A stretch of 64,000 nt of DNA, taken from assembly GCF_018861145.1 (NCBI RefSeq), contig NZ_JAHKQT010000001.1, forward strand, positions 70,120 through 134,119, written 5' to 3'. Made by a program: the position numbers and the translations under genes. How positions within the stretch are numbered: position 1 is the first letter of the stretch; each line of letters starts with the position of its first letter. Shown here in pieces: positions 7,317-17,130 of the stretch. Source of the stretch: Poseidonibacter lekithochrous. Its GTDB lineage: Bacteria > Campylobacterota > Campylobacteria > Campylobacterales > Arcobacteraceae. Below the pieces are notes generated by a model that made no database searches, had not been told where the DNA came from, and saw nothing but the letters and a program-made list of their open reading frames with translations.

Positions 7317-10148
7317 CTATGCTCTTGCTACCTGACATAATCCACCCTTAGTTTCAGGAATTTGAGTAACAATGTCATAACCGTAGTTACTAACAGTATT
7401 TGCACTCTCACCTATTGCATAAGGAGCAGTTCCATCAGGATACTTATGTAGTAAACTCTCACCTTCCAATACACCAGCAAAGTGGAAAGGAATAAATATT
7501 CTATCAGGTGTTACTGAATATGAATAATGTGCTTTTACTTTAATTTTAGTTCCTTGAGGTGAATGAATCCACATCATTGAACCATCTCTAATTCCATGTT
7601 TACCAGCTAAATCTGGATTAATATCACAGAACATTTCTGGTGTTAATTTTGCTAAATACTTAGATGCTCTATTTTCCATACCAGCACCATTCATATTAAC
7701 AAGTCTTCCTGTAACTAAGTTAATAGGGAAGTCTTTTGCCCAATCTTGTTTAGATTGTTCAGAAATATATCTCGTATCAACTCTCCAGTGATTTGGCTTA
7801 TCAGCAAAACTTGGATAGTCTTTTGTTAAATCTGTTCGAGGTGTGTGTAATGGTTCCCTATGTTTAGGAATCTCATCTTCCCATCCCCATACTTTTGCTC
7901 TTGCTTTTGCATTTCCATAAGGAGCTATTCCAGCTTCCATACATTTTTCAGCAATAATATCAGATGTATCAACTTTCCAGTTTTTACCAATTTTTGACTT
8001 TTCATCTTCTGTTAAAGTTATTCCTAAAACAGCTTCAATATTGTCTTTATTTATCTCAGGATATCCATCTTTGTTATTTGAACCTATTGGTGCACTACCT
8101 TTAGCAGCTAATAAATCTTCACCATCACGTTCCATACCAAATCTATTTCTGAATCCCATACCACCTTCTTTAACAGGTCTATTAATGTTATATAACACTG
8201 GGCTTCCTGAATGAGATTCTGTCCAACAAGGCCATGGTAAACCATAGTACTCACCAGCCATTTCTCCATATCCTCTTAAAGATACTTCATCAAACATATG
8301 CCAGTTTTTCTGATGTTTCTTTAATCTTTCAGCTGTCCAACCTGTTAATCCAATAGTTTTGATGATTCTAGCCATCTCATCTGTTGCATCTTCTGGCCAA
8401 GTGAAGTCTTTTTTATTTTCCTTCATTTTCATACCAGCTGTAAATTCATCATAAAAACCTAGTCTTTTTGCTAATTCAAACATGATATCTTGATCTGTTT
8501 TACATTCATACATTGGCTCTACAACTTTCTCTCTCCATTGAGCAGATCTGTTTGTAGCCGTTACTGAACCACTAGTTTCAAACTGAGTAGTTGCTGGTAA
8601 AATATAAACATCATTTTGTTTATCAGTTAAAATAGCACCCTCATTAACAAATGGATCACAGAATACTGCAAGATCTAAGTTATCTAAAGCTTCTTTTACT
8701 TTTTTAGTTTGAGCAGTTGATGTAATACCATTACCCATTACTAATAGAGCTTTTAATCTAGTCCCAGCATTGTGAATAGCATCTTCACCTGGATTTTCAC
8801 CAAGTACTCCAGCCCACCATCTAGCTAATGTAAAACCTTTTTTACCCATCCATGATGGATCTTTAAATCTTCCTTGAAGCCAATCAAAATCAACTCCCCA
8901 TGAAGAAGCAAAGTACTTCCAAGAACCTTCACTTAAACCATAATATCCAGGTAAAGAATCAGCTAAACAACCGAAATCTGTAGCACCTTGAACATTATCG
9001 TGACCTCTAAGAATATTAGTTCCACCACCTTCAACACCCATATTACCAAGTGCTAACTGTAAAATTGGAGCCATTCTAGTATTAGATGTCCCATTTGAAT
9101 GTTGCGTTAATCCCATAGCCCAAATTAATGTACCTGGTGTATTTTGTGCATAATGCTTAGTAATTTGTACAATTAAATCAGCATCAACACCTGTTACATC
9201 TGCAACTCTTTCAATCGGCCAGTTCTTAGCCTCTTCCATAATATCTTTCATTCCGAAAACTCTATCATTGATAAAGTTTTTATCATGCCACCCATTTTCA
9301 AAAATGATTTTTAACATTCCATACATAAATGGAATATCAGTACCAGGTCTGATTTGTGCATAATAGTCTGCTTTTGCAGCAGTTTTAGTAAATCTAGGAT
9401 CTACTACAATTATTTTAGTGTTATTTCTTTCTTTTGCTTTTAAGAAATGTTGGAACCCTACTGGATGATTTACTGCTGGATTTGCTCCAAAAATAATTAT
9501 CGCTTTAGAATTTTGTATATCTCCTAAAGAATTTGTCATAGCACCATAACCCCATGTGTTTGCCACCCCGGCAACTGTTGAGCTATGTCAAATTCTAGCT
9601 TGGTGATCTATATTATTAGTTCCAAACATTGCAGCAAATTTTCTGTAATAATATGATTGCTCATTACTGAATTTTGCTGATCCTAAAAACATTGTTGAAT
9701 CTGGACCATCTTTTTGTCTAAGGTCTTCAAGTTTAGAAGCAATACCGTCTAAGGCTTCATCCCAAGAAATTCTTTTCCATTGACCATCTTTTTTCACCAT
9801 CGGATGTTTAAGACGTACTTCAGATCTAACCATATCAATCATATCAGCACCTTTACAACAGTGCCCTCCAAGTGATACAGGATGATCTTGAGCAACTTCT
9901 TGTCTTACCCACACACCATTTTGTACTTCTGCTATTACACCACAACCTACAGAACAAGCTGTACAAACAGTTTTAACTGTTTTTGAACCAGGGAATGGAT
10001 TTTTAATCTCTTCCTCTGTAGCTTTTCTAGTTGCTTCTGTACTAGCAAAAGAAGATGTTACTCCAAATGCAGTAGCTACTGCAGCCATTTTCATAAATGA
10101 CCGACGTCCAACTTTTGCATTTAGAGTTTCATATGTATTTGCTGACAT
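7317..10148 (-). CDS. fdhA: Formate dehydrogenase catalytic subunit, selenoprotein (in-frame UGA = Sec187)
   Basis: Read as one 943-aa gene with UGA at 9588-9590 decoded as selenocysteine (residue 187). The context ARI-U-HSSTVAG matches ARV-U-H of E. coli FdnG, and the frame continues unbroken with NTWGYGAMTN, so this is neither a frameshift nor two genes. N-terminal Tat signal: GRRSFMKMAAVATAFGV (Arg15-Arg16). A [4Fe-4S] site is formed by Cys62, Cys65, Cys69 and Cys98 or Cys97. The rest follows the bis-MGD oxidoreductase fold, including FGANPAVNHPVG, MGLTQHSNG, GGTNILRGHDNVQGATDFG and a C-terminal molydopterin-binding domain. It oxidises formate in the periplasm. The metal could be Mo or W; the nearby tungstate-binding genes favour W. 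The selenium machinery lies 11-17 kb away in this window. Confidence 0.96.
9560..9590 (-). promoter_or_regulatory. Bacterial SECIS hairpin downstream of the fdhA UGA
   Basis: In the minus-strand RNA, 13 nt after the UGA, the arms UUGCC (9574-9570) and GGCAA (9564-9560) enclose a five-base GGGGU loop. A short stem with G-rich apical loop starting about 11-14 nt after the UGA is the form recognised by SelB. Pairing was read by eye, not folded. Confidence 0.65.
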
Positions 10149-10161
10149 ACATTACTCCTTT

Positions 10162-10374
10162 TTATTTTGCTTTCTTGTAATATTCTTCCCAAGTAGCACT
10201 TTTTTTGTATAAAATCTCTTTTTTAGTAGAGCTTCCTACAACAACACCATTATTTTCATCACCTTGAACTGATGAACTACCAGTTGCAGCCAATACACTA
10301 GTACCTGCAACCGCGGCAGCACCTGCTGCGACAATTGCTGTTTTCTTCGCAAAATTTCTTCTACTTTCTTGCAC
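10162..10374 (-). CDS. Small Tat-exported formate dehydrogenase-associated protein (formate_TAT family)
   Basis: 70 aa, GTG start at 10374 behind a strong AAGGAGG. The N-terminus SRRNFAKKTAIVAAGAAAVAG is a Tat signal. The C-terminal part ILYKKSATWEEYYKKAK matches the conserved tail of the small Tat family found next to formate dehydrogenase genes (pattern Y-[HRK]-x-[TS]-...-[YF]-Y), though the usual His is Thr here. It is 13 bp upstream of fdhA. The family's role is not established; it may be a minor subunit or maturation partner. It corresponds in position to Cj1513c of C. jejuni. Confidence 0.85.
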   Translation of the reverse strand: MQESRRNFAKKTAIVAAGAAAVAGTSVLAATGSSSVQGDENNGVVVGSSTKKEILYKKSATWEEYYKKAK

Positions 10375-10409
10375 GACTGACCTCCTTATAGAAATTAAGC
10401 CCCTGAATT

Positions 10410-10453
10410 AGAGACTTTAATAAAAAAACAATTATTCTTTTATTAAAGCCTCT
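10410..10453 (-). promoter_or_regulatory. Long intergenic hairpin between the chaperone and fdhA genes
   Basis: Arms at 10410-10425 and 10438-10453 can form 16 consecutive pairs around a 12-nt loop in the minus-strand RNA. The single non-Watson-Crick position is G-U on the minus-strand transcript but A-C on the plus strand, so it is a stable hairpin only in the fdh mRNA. There is no clean U tract after it. It may protect or process the mRNA, or partly terminate, so that fdhA is made in excess over the chaperone. Confidence 0.55.
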
Positions 10454-10470
10454 ATAGGACTTTTAATCAA

Positions 10471-11247
10471 TTAAATATCAGTTTCCATTGCAGTAACTGT
10501 ATCAACTGGACCGTGATAGATTTCTTCTTTCTTAGGTCCTTGTTCTCTTAAAGCTTTATTTTTAGCTCTTCGTTCTAATTCTTCATCAGAAATTGTCTCT
10601 GCTTTCACTACTTTTTCAATTTTTTCTTTAGGTTTTGGTTTAGATACTTCTAAATATAACCTTTCAAATTCAGCAAAAGAGTGTAAAACAATCATTAACT
10701 GAGTATATATTTTAGCACTTTTATGTTCATAAATTTCTTTGGCAAATTCATCAACAAAATCATTTAAAATTTGAGAGAAGATGCAATGAACAGTATTTTC
10801 ATACTCCTTCTCACCATTTGCTATTTTATCACATAATTCCGCCATAAAAGAAAAAATAAAACCAACTGAATCCTCATAATCAAAGAATTTTTTTTCATCA
10901 CGTCTAAGTTTTGTTTTTGCAACAAATTGAATCATCTCAACTCTTTTTTTACCAGATTCAACTCCTTCATCATAATATGAAGCAGTAAGTCTTATCTTTT
11001 TATGAAGAGGACTATGAAATAAATCATCAAATTCTTGAACTAAAACAACATTTGAACTTGGATCTAATATATTTGAAATTTCTGATAAAGCTTTTCCTGA
11101 TTCAACATCAAGAGGACTTTCTTTTAAAATATTAATTAATCTTACTAATTCAAAATAGTTCTCACTTTTAGATGAAACAATAAAAAAGTTAGCAAATAAA
11201 TTATAGTAAAGAGCTCTTGCTTTGTTTATTGAATTATTATCTTTCAT
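10471..11247 (-). CDS. TorD-family chaperone for formate dehydrogenase (FdhM-like)
   Basis: 258 aa. The all-helical TorD/DmsD fold is suggested by ARALYYNLFANFF at the N-terminus, LVQEFDDLFHSP in the middle (matching the family E[YF]xxLF motif) and RLTASYYDEGVESGKK. Such proteins bind the Tat signal and apo form of a molybdoenzyme until the cofactor is loaded. The C-terminal third (after about residue 200) is charged, low-complexity and ends GPVDTVTAMETDI, an extension beyond usual TorD length. It overlaps the ferredoxin stop by one base (TAATG), showing translational coupling. Equivalent by position to Cj1514c (FdhM) of C. jejuni. Confidence 0.82.
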   Translation of the reverse strand: MKDNNSINKARALYYNLFANFFIVSSKSENYFELVRLINILKESPLDVESGKALSEISNILDPSSNVVLVQEFDDLFHSPLHKKIRLTASYYDEGVESGKKRVEMIQFVAKTKLRRDEKKFFDYEDSVGFIFSFMAELCDKIANGEKEYENTVHCIFSQILNDFVDEFAKEIYEHKSAKIYTQLMIVLHSFAEFERLYLEVSKPKPKEKIEKVVKAETISDEELERRAKNKALREQGPKKEEIYHGPVDTVTAMETDI

Positions 11248-12935
11248 TAGGCAGTTCCTTTATTTTTTTGGTCATAATAGTTTTGCATCATAATTTTTGG
11301 TTTACAATCAGCACAGCAGTATAAAGATCTTTCTTTCACTGGATCATGTGCAAAAATTGGACCCATCATATTAGCTATTTTTGTAACAGCTTTTGTAGTT
11401 GCAAACTCAACTCCACACTCAACACATGCAAATAACTCATCCTGTGCAAGAATACTTTCTTTAAACCAAGTTGGCTCTAATTTTATAACATCTCGCTCAA
11501 TTGTTAAACAATCAGTTTCCGGACATGAAACCTCACAATAACCACATGATGTACATAAACTTGGATTTAATCTTAAAGTATTATCACTTGCATCTGCTTG
11601 TAAGGCATCCACGTTACATGCCCCTACACAAACAAGACATAAGGTACATTTGTCTTCATTTACTTTTACAAGTCCATAATGTACATGTTCACCAGTTTTA
11701 ACCTCACCTAAATCCTCATCCCCTACAATTTTTTGTAATCTATGAGAAAAAATTTCTCTTTTTTTAAGAGTATCTTGATTGAAATTAAACTGTGAGCCTT
11801 CAATAAATGAAACTTCATCTAGTGCTTTAATTAATTCTTCTTCAGTCATTGCAACTAAAATTGCATCTTTACCATATTTAGCTTGGTAAATATCATTTAC
11901 TATTCGAATAGCATCTCCAGAACCTTTTGAAATAAAGTCTGAATAGAAAATCACTTGAGAACCTGAAATTTGAAGTAAAGTTAAAAATGAAGCTTCATGT
12001 AAAAATTTTTCACCTTCAATTGCGAAAGGTAAAACATTTTCTTTTAATGGAACCTCTAAAGAACTCATATTCATTTTCTCTGGAACTATTAAAGGATGAG
12101 TTTCTTCATAAAACTTACTCATCTCAAATAAAGATTCTTTATTTGATGGAGCATAATCTATTGCACCACTTGGACATACTGAAACACATCCTCCACAGCC
12201 ATGACAGTCAATTTGAGAGAAACCTAAAGTTTTTGTTTCATCATCTTTTGTAATAGCAACTGTGGGACAAACTTCTTCACACTTAGAACAAATTTCCTCT
12301 CTTCTTTCATGATACTGACAAATACTATGGTCGTAAGTAGTAAATTTTTTATATGAATAAGAATTTATATTTTCTTTTAAAGTCTTTACAACTTCTTCTA
12401 CACTTGATAAGTTAGGATCAAATGTTCCACTTTGATTTAATCCAATTTGCTTAGCATCAAACCAAACAATTTGAGATACATTTAAAGTAACATCTTTACC
12501 TTCATCATCAACAATTACAGATAAATTTCCAATATGTCCAGAAATTTCTTTTATTATCTCTTCTTTAACAGAAAACAATTCAAAATCATCTGCTTGTATT
12601 TCATTTGTAAAAGCTTCATACTCTTCTTGTGAGTTAGCAACAAGTAATAATTGTTTTGATACTTCTTCTTCATATGAGATATCTTGTGCAAAATCATATT
12701 TAGTTGCTGCAATTTCATAAAGTTTTAATACATTTTCAATTTTTGCAGAAACTGAATCATTTGAATTTTTAATATAAAAATCAATTTCATCAGCATTTAA
12801 CTCTGATTCTACTTCTTTTGTATTTGAAATTAAAAAGTTTTTTTCTTTTGTCTCATTAATATCAGTAGTAACTAAAATCTCTTCACTAATTGGGAAGTCT
12901 AGTCCTTTTTGATTATAATATATAAATTCTTGCAT
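11247..12935 (-). CDS. Multi-cluster ferredoxin protein, first gene of the fdh operon
   Basis: 562 aa from ATG 12935 (MQEFIYYNQKG), preferred over ATG 13025 because AAAGG stands upstream and the extra 30 residues look non-conserved. Cytoplasmic, no signal peptide. Cysteine groups in order: ICSKCEEVCP with a more distant upstream Cys, CHGCGGCVSVCP, CTLCLVCVGAC, CTSCGYCEVSCPETDC, and a C-terminal pair of zinc-ribbon type (CVECG ... YCCADC). That suggests about four [4Fe-4S] clusters plus one metal site. The N-terminal 200 residues lack known motifs. Proteins like this precede fdh operons in several Campylobacterota. It may carry electrons from or to the locus, or serve maturation; the role is unproven. 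Confidence 0.8.
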   Translation of the reverse strand: MQEFIYYNQKGLDFPISEEILVTTDINETKEKNFLISNTKEVESELNADEIDFYIKNSNDSVSAKIENVLKLYEIAATKYDFAQDISYEEEVSKQLLLVANSQEEYEAFTNEIQADDFELFSVKEEIIKEISGHIGNLSVIVDDEGKDVTLNVSQIVWFDAKQIGLNQSGTFDPNLSSVEEVVKTLKENINSYSYKKFTTYDHSICQYHERREEICSKCEEVCPTVAITKDDETKTLGFSQIDCHGCGGCVSVCPSGAIDYAPSNKESLFEMSKFYEETHPLIVPEKMNMSSLEVPLKENVLPFAIEGEKFLHEASFLTLLQISGSQVIFYSDFISKGSGDAIRIVNDIYQAKYGKDAILVAMTEEELIKALDEVSFIEGSQFNFNQDTLKKREIFSHRLQKIVGDEDLGEVKTGEHVHYGLVKVNEDKCTLCLVCVGACNVDALQADASDNTLRLNPSLCTSCGYCEVSCPETDCLTIERDVIKLEPTWFKESILAQDELFACVECGVEFATTKAVTKIANMMGPIFAHDPVKERSLYCCADCKPKIMMQNYYDQKNKGTA

Positions 12936-13001
12936 ATAACATGCCTTTTTGGTCAATAATATTTTACCTAATAATATATGTATAAAAGTTAAACAAGGCT
13001 T

Positions 13002-13079
13002 AAAGGTTACAAAGTATTTTAACAAGTATTTAAGAACTGTTACTTTTAACCTCTATAAAAAAATTAAATTTTTTTATAA
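13002..13079. promoter_or_regulatory. Divergent promoter region between fdh operon and sensor module
   Basis: The 191-bp gap between the ferredoxin start and the binding-protein gene holds two exact direct repeats of AAGTATTT (13012-13019 and 13024-13031, 12 bp apart), a flanking AGGTTA / TAACCT inverted pair (13004-13009 and 13047-13052), and an A/T palindrome with 10-nt arms (13055-13079). Phased direct repeats are a common layout for response-regulator sites. Function is inferred. Confidence 0.4.
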
Positions 13080-13126
13080 GTAAAATATTAAAGCCATTTA
13101 TTGATGATTTTTTAGTAAACTACATT

Positions 13127-14275
13127 ATGATTAAACGTATACCAATATTACTTTTTATTTTTGCATTAATTTATATTTACTTTAAAGATGAAACTTTTAC
13201 TAGTAATAAGATAACTATAGGTGCATCTATTCCCCAAACAGGAATTATAAAAACGTGGGGTGACTCAGTAACTGCTGGTGCAAACTCTTATTTTAAATAT
13301 GCAAATGAAAATAATATCTTAGATAGAAAGAAAATAAACTTTTTGATTTATGATGATAAGTATGAACCAGAACTAGCAAGTGATAATGCAGAAAAACTTG
13401 TATTTCAAGATAAAGCATTTGCACTTTTTGGTTTTGTGGGAACTCCTACAGTAAAAAGTGTTTTGCCTTTATTATATGATGAAAACATTCCTTTTTTTGG
13501 TGCTTTTACAGGAGCCTCTTTCTTAAGAAATACCAACAATAAAAATTTTGTAAATTTTAGAAGTTCCTATGAAGAAGAAATTGAAGCTATAGTTAAACAT
13601 TTATATAAAAATAACGGTCTTACTAGAATTGCAGTATTTTATCAAAATGATGATTATGGAGAAGAAGGTTATATATCATTAATCAACTCTTTAAAAAAAA
13701 GAGAGCTATCTTTAGTTGCAGAAGGCTCATATAAAAGAAATACATTTTCTATAAACCATGCTTTTAATGAGATAAAAGATGCAAGTCCTGAAGCTATTAT
13801 AATGGTTGGAGCTTATAAAACGAATTCCTTATTTATCAAAAAAGCAAAAGAAAATGAGAAGTTAAAAAATACTATATTTTGTAATCTTTCTTTTGGAGAT
13901 GCAAATTCTATGATTAAAGAATTAAAAAAACAAAAAACGAATACGGATAACCTTTTATTTTCACAAGTTGTACCTAATTATATAAATACTGATATCCCAG
14001 CGATACAAGAATATCAAACATTAATGAAAAAGTATTATCCTAAGCAAGAATTAGGTTTTATATCACTTGAGGCATTTTTATCTGCAAAAGTTTTAGTAAA
14101 AGCTATTCAAAGAATACAAGGTGATATGACAAGAGAAAAGCTTCTTAAAAGTTTGAAAAATCTTCCATATAATACTTTAAAAGGATTTTATATAAACTTT
14201 AGAAATACACAACTTCTAAACAAAGTTTATTTATTTCATTATAAAAACCCTAGATTTGAAAAGATAGAAGACTAA
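13127..14275 (+). CDS. Periplasmic ligand-binding protein (LivJ-like) of a sensor module
   Basis: 382 aa. A single N-terminal hydrophobic segment (IPILLFIFALIYIYF) leads into a type I periplasmic-binding fold: ITIGASIPQTGIIKTWGDSVTAGANSYF opens like branched-chain amino acid or amide binding proteins, with FALFGFVGTPTVKSVLPLL and RIAVFYQNDDYGEEGY as further family segments. No permease or ATPase is nearby. Instead a histidine kinase starts two bases after the stop, so it probably presents a small ligand to the kinase rather than feeding a transporter. No clear Shine-Dalgarno precedes the ATG. It diverges from the fdh operon. Ligand unknown; formate or a selenium or tungsten oxyanion are only guesses. 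Confidence 0.8.
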   Translation: MIKRIPILLFIFALIYIYFKDETFTSNKITIGASIPQTGIIKTWGDSVTAGANSYFKYANENNILDRKKINFLIYDDKYEPELASDNAEKLVFQDKAFALFGFVGTPTVKSVLPLLYDENIPFFGAFTGASFLRNTNNKNFVNFRSSYEEEIEAIVKHLYKNNGLTRIAVFYQNDDYGEEGYISLINSLKKRELSLVAEGSYKRNTFSINHAFNEIKDASPEAIIMVGAYKTNSLFIKKAKENEKLKNTIFCNLSFGDANSMIKELKKQKTNTDNLLFSQVVPNYINTDIPAIQEYQTLMKKYYPKQELGFISLEAFLSAKVLVKAIQRIQGDMTREKLLKSLKNLPYNTLKGFYINFRNTQLLNKVYLFHYKNPRFEKIED

Positions 14276-14276
14276 A

Positions 14277-15860
14277 ATGAGTTTAAAAAAAATATTTGCT
14301 ATCTTTGATAATTTAAGTTTCAAGTATAAAACATCTTTTTTAATATTTATTATTGCTGGTGGAATGATTTGTATTGTTGTATTATCTCAAGTTTTTACTT
14401 TTACAATAAAAGAAGATTTCGATGTTTTATTCGATAATAGAACAAAAACATTAATCAAATTAGAAAATATGAAAGATACATATAATGTAAATATTCAAGA
14501 TACTATAAAAGATTTAAAAGAAAAAAACATCACTTATGATCAAGCCAAAGAAGTTTTAGATTTAGCTCAACAGCTAATTGAAAGAAACTGGAATGAATAT
14601 AATGAAAATATAAAGAATAAATCAACTCCTTTATTTATCAATACTTTTATTAAAAAGTTTTTTATTAAAGAAGAAAAATATCATGAAAACAAGTTATTAA
14701 AAGAAGCTATAATAAAAAATATTAATAAAAAGTTATTTGAAATAAAAGACACCTTGATTAATTGTAAACTAGGAGAAGAATATCCTCGTTACACTGATTT
14801 AAATTTTAGTATAAATGCTATTTCTATTTATATAACAAGTTTGATTAACTATGATTTATCTCTTGCAATTAATGAAAAAAGAAATACTCAAAAAGTTTTT
14901 AATACAATTATGATGTTCTCATTTATTTCAATATTTTTAGTATTTTTATTCTCTATTATTCTTACAGTTCTAATAATCAATAACGTTAAAAATCTACATA
15001 ATACTTTAGAGCAAAAAGTAGAAGAAAAAACAAAAGAATTAAAAGAACTAAATAAATATCTTGAAACAAAAGTTTCAAAAGAAGTAACGCAAAATAGAAA
15101 GAAAGATATTATTATGTTTCAGCAAGCAAGACTTGCATCTTTAGGTGAAATGTTAAATAATATTGCTCATCAGTGGAGACAACCTTTGGGTTCTTTAACT
15201 ATGATAGTACAAAGTTTTCAGACAAAGATGCTAGTGGGAAAATTAACAAAAGAATTAGTAGATAGAAAAGTTGAAGACGCCCTATTTTTAGCACAAAACA
15301 TGTCAAATACTCTTGATGATTTTAAAAACTTTTTTAGTCCCGATAAAACTAGAAGTAAATTTTGTATCAAAAATTGTATTGAACACTCTATGCAACTATC
15401 TAAATATTTATTAGAACAAGAAAATATAAAAATAAACTTGATAATAAAAGAAGATGTTGAAATAAATACTTTTTATAATGAACTATCACATGTATTCTTA
15501 AATATTATTTCTAATTCTAAAGATGCTTTATGTTCTAATGTTGATAAAGATGATAGAATTATTAAAATAATAATACATAAATATAAACAACATGTTATTA
15601 TAAATATAATTGATAATGGTGGTGGAATTCCAGAAGAGATAAGCACTAAAATTTTTGAGCCTTATTATACGACAAAATATAAAAGTGCAGGAACAGGAAT
15701 TGGTCTTTACATGTCAAAACAAATTGTTGAAAAACATATGAATGGAACAATTTTATATAAAACTGTTACACATAAAATAAAAGATAGAAGAAATTTTAAT
15801 TGTTCCTTATTTACAATTAAAATTCCAATAATAAACGAAGAGGTTATAAATGCAAAATAA
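14277..15860 (+). CDS. Membrane sensor histidine kinase
   Basis: 527 aa. Two membrane helices (about 20-42 and 210-234) bracket a helical periplasmic domain of some 165 residues. A coiled coil (240-275) leads to the H box GEMLNNIAHQWRQPLG with phospho-acceptor His298, then N box (FLNIISNSKDAL), G1 (DNGGGIPEE) and G2 (GTGIGLYMSK). All catalytic motifs are intact. It is translated in tandem with the upstream binding protein and overlaps the response regulator start by 11 bp. The HQWRQPL variant is common in Campylobacterota and deltaproteobacterial kinases. Confidence 0.9.
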   Translation: MSLKKIFAIFDNLSFKYKTSFLIFIIAGGMICIVVLSQVFTFTIKEDFDVLFDNRTKTLIKLENMKDTYNVNIQDTIKDLKEKNITYDQAKEVLDLAQQLIERNWNEYNENIKNKSTPLFINTFIKKFFIKEEKYHENKLLKEAIIKNINKKLFEIKDTLINCKLGEEYPRYTDLNFSINAISIYITSLINYDLSLAINEKRNTQKVFNTIMMFSFISIFLVFLFSIILTVLIINNVKNLHNTLEQKVEEKTKELKELNKYLETKVSKEVTQNRKKDIIMFQQARLASLGEMLNNIAHQWRQPLGSLTMIVQSFQTKMLVGKLTKELVDRKVEDALFLAQNMSNTLDDFKNFFSPDKTRSKFCIKNCIEHSMQLSKYLLEQENIKINLIIKEDVEINTFYNELSHVFLNIISNSKDALCSNVDKDDRIIKIIIHKYKQHVIINIIDNGGGIPEEISTKIFEPYYTTKYKSAGTGIGLYMSKQIVEKHMNGTILYKTVTHKIKDRRNFNCSLFTIKIPIINEEVINAK

Positions 15861-16512
15861 TGATTTAAATATTCTACATGACTTTAATATTTTATATCTA
15901 GAAGATGATGAAAACTTATTAAAACATACACATGATGTACTTGAAGATTTTGTTAATAATATATATGCTGTTAAAACTTCAACAGAAGCAATGGAAATAT
16001 TACTTAATAAAAAAGTAGATGTAATAATCTCAGATATATTACTTGAAAATGAAAATGGAATTGATTTTTTAAAACACATAAGAGAAAAGAATATCTATAT
16101 TCCTACAATTTTAACAACTGCACATACTGATACAAAATACTTACTTGATGCTATTAAACTAAAAGTTGAAAACTATATTGTAAAACCTATTAATATAAAA
16201 GAATTACTAAATACTTTACATGACATTTTACTTCCCGTTGTTCAAAAAAAAGAGATTCAAAAAAATATTCATCTAATTAAAACAATATCTGCTATCACAG
16301 ATAGTAAGCAAGTAGATATCATAAAATATATAATCAATACTTTAGATAATGAAAACCTTTTTACAGCTTCATATACAGATATTATGGAAGATTTTTCTAT
16401 TTCTAAACCAACTCTTATAAAACTGTTTAAAGAATTAGCAGAAAAGGATATATTAGTAAAAGTAGCTCATAAAACTTATAAGTTTAATGAAGCTACTTTA
16501 GATAGTATTTAA
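15850..16512 (+). CDS. Response regulator with winged-helix output
   Basis: 220 aa. Receiver domain (residues 10-125) with the acidic pair LEDDE, phospho-acceptor Asp62 (IISDILLENENG), a Thr in LTTAHTD and Lys112 (YIVKP). A helical linker leads to a C-terminal helix-turn-helix region (about 165-212) with DIMEDFSISKPTLIKLFKELAEKDIL, which reads as a winged helix rather than the usual OmpR type. It closes the binding protein-kinase-regulator operon. The divergent fdh promoter region is the most likely target, by position only. Confidence 0.88.
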   Translation: MQNNDLNILHDFNILYLEDDENLLKHTHDVLEDFVNNIYAVKTSTEAMEILLNKKVDVIISDILLENENGIDFLKHIREKNIYIPTILTTAHTDTKYLLDAIKLKVENYIVKPINIKELLNTLHDILLPVVQKKEIQKNIHLIKTISAITDSKQVDIIKYIINTLDNENLFTASYTDIMEDFSISKPTLIKLFKELAEKDILVKVAHKTYKFNEATLDSI

Positions 16513-16544
16513 CTTGAAATAAACACAGTTAAATTATATGTAAA

Positions 16545-17120
16545 CTATTTTTGAAACTCTTTTATTAAAACTAAAAGTTCTGATTCATTTATAGTTACTT
16601 CTAAACCATCTTTTTTGATTTTTCCACTTTTCAATTCTTCTAGTGAATTCATAGCATCTAGAATTCTATTATTTAAGTCGCTTTCTTTAGTGGATATTGA
16701 TTCATTAGCATTTTCTTCTTTAATCAAAGAATCACTCTGCTTTGCTTCAATAATTACTTGTCCTAAGAGCCTTTGTTTTAAAGCTTGAATACTCTTTTCT
16801 ATACCACTTAACATTTCTTCTATTTCTTTTTCTGAATATTCACCTTCTTTAATCTTCTCTTTTAATTCTCTTAAAAGTTTTTGTAAGGATTCAACTTCAT
16901 CTTCAGTCATTCCTGTTTTTAATAAAGATATAATATCAGCAAGTAATTCTTCTGAAGTTTTATTTATCTCAGAAGTAGCACTCTTATCTTCTTTTTTATT
17001 ATCATAATCATCCATTGTCTCTTGAAATGAAGCAGCGTTATTATTCTCTTCTACTTGACTTGTATTTTTATTATTAACTAAAGTAGAATACTCTGCTGTA
17101 TTATTAGATGTAATTTCCAA
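16545..17120 (-). CDS. Hypothetical coiled-coil protein
   Basis: 191 aa, unrecognised. No signal peptide or membrane segment. Very rich in Asn, Glu, Lys and Ser, poor in aromatics. Residues 1-55 look disordered; residues 58-120 (ELLADIISLLKTGMTEDEVESL and following) are predicted by eye as a long helical hairpin or coiled coil. The C-terminus ends with a short ordered segment (LEVTINESELLVLIKEFQK). It follows a 119-aa gene after 10 bp on the same strand and converges on the response regulator. A small inverted repeat (TTTAACT / AGTTAAA) near 16509-16535 may be the shared terminator. Confidence 0.6.
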   Translation of the reverse strand: MEITSNNTAEYSTLVNNKNTSQVEENNNAASFQETMDDYDNKKEDKSATSEINKTSEELLADIISLLKTGMTEDEVESLQKLLRELKEKIKEGEYSEKEIEEMLSGIEKSIQALKQRLLGQVIIEAKQSDSLIKEENANESISTKESDLNNRILDAMNSLEELKSGKIKKDGLEVTINESELLVLIKEFQK

Positions 17121-17130
17121 AATAAATCCT

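Noticed and set aside
9588..10148. Separate 186-aa molybdopterin oxidoreductase fragment or pseudogene
   Set aside because: The stop is UGA in the exact Sec context of FdnG, the frame continues without shift, and a SECIS-like hairpin and full Sec machinery are present.
15807..16079. 90-aa ORF opposite the response regulator
   Set aside because: It is Ser/Phe-rich antisense sequence of the receiver domain with no ribosome site.
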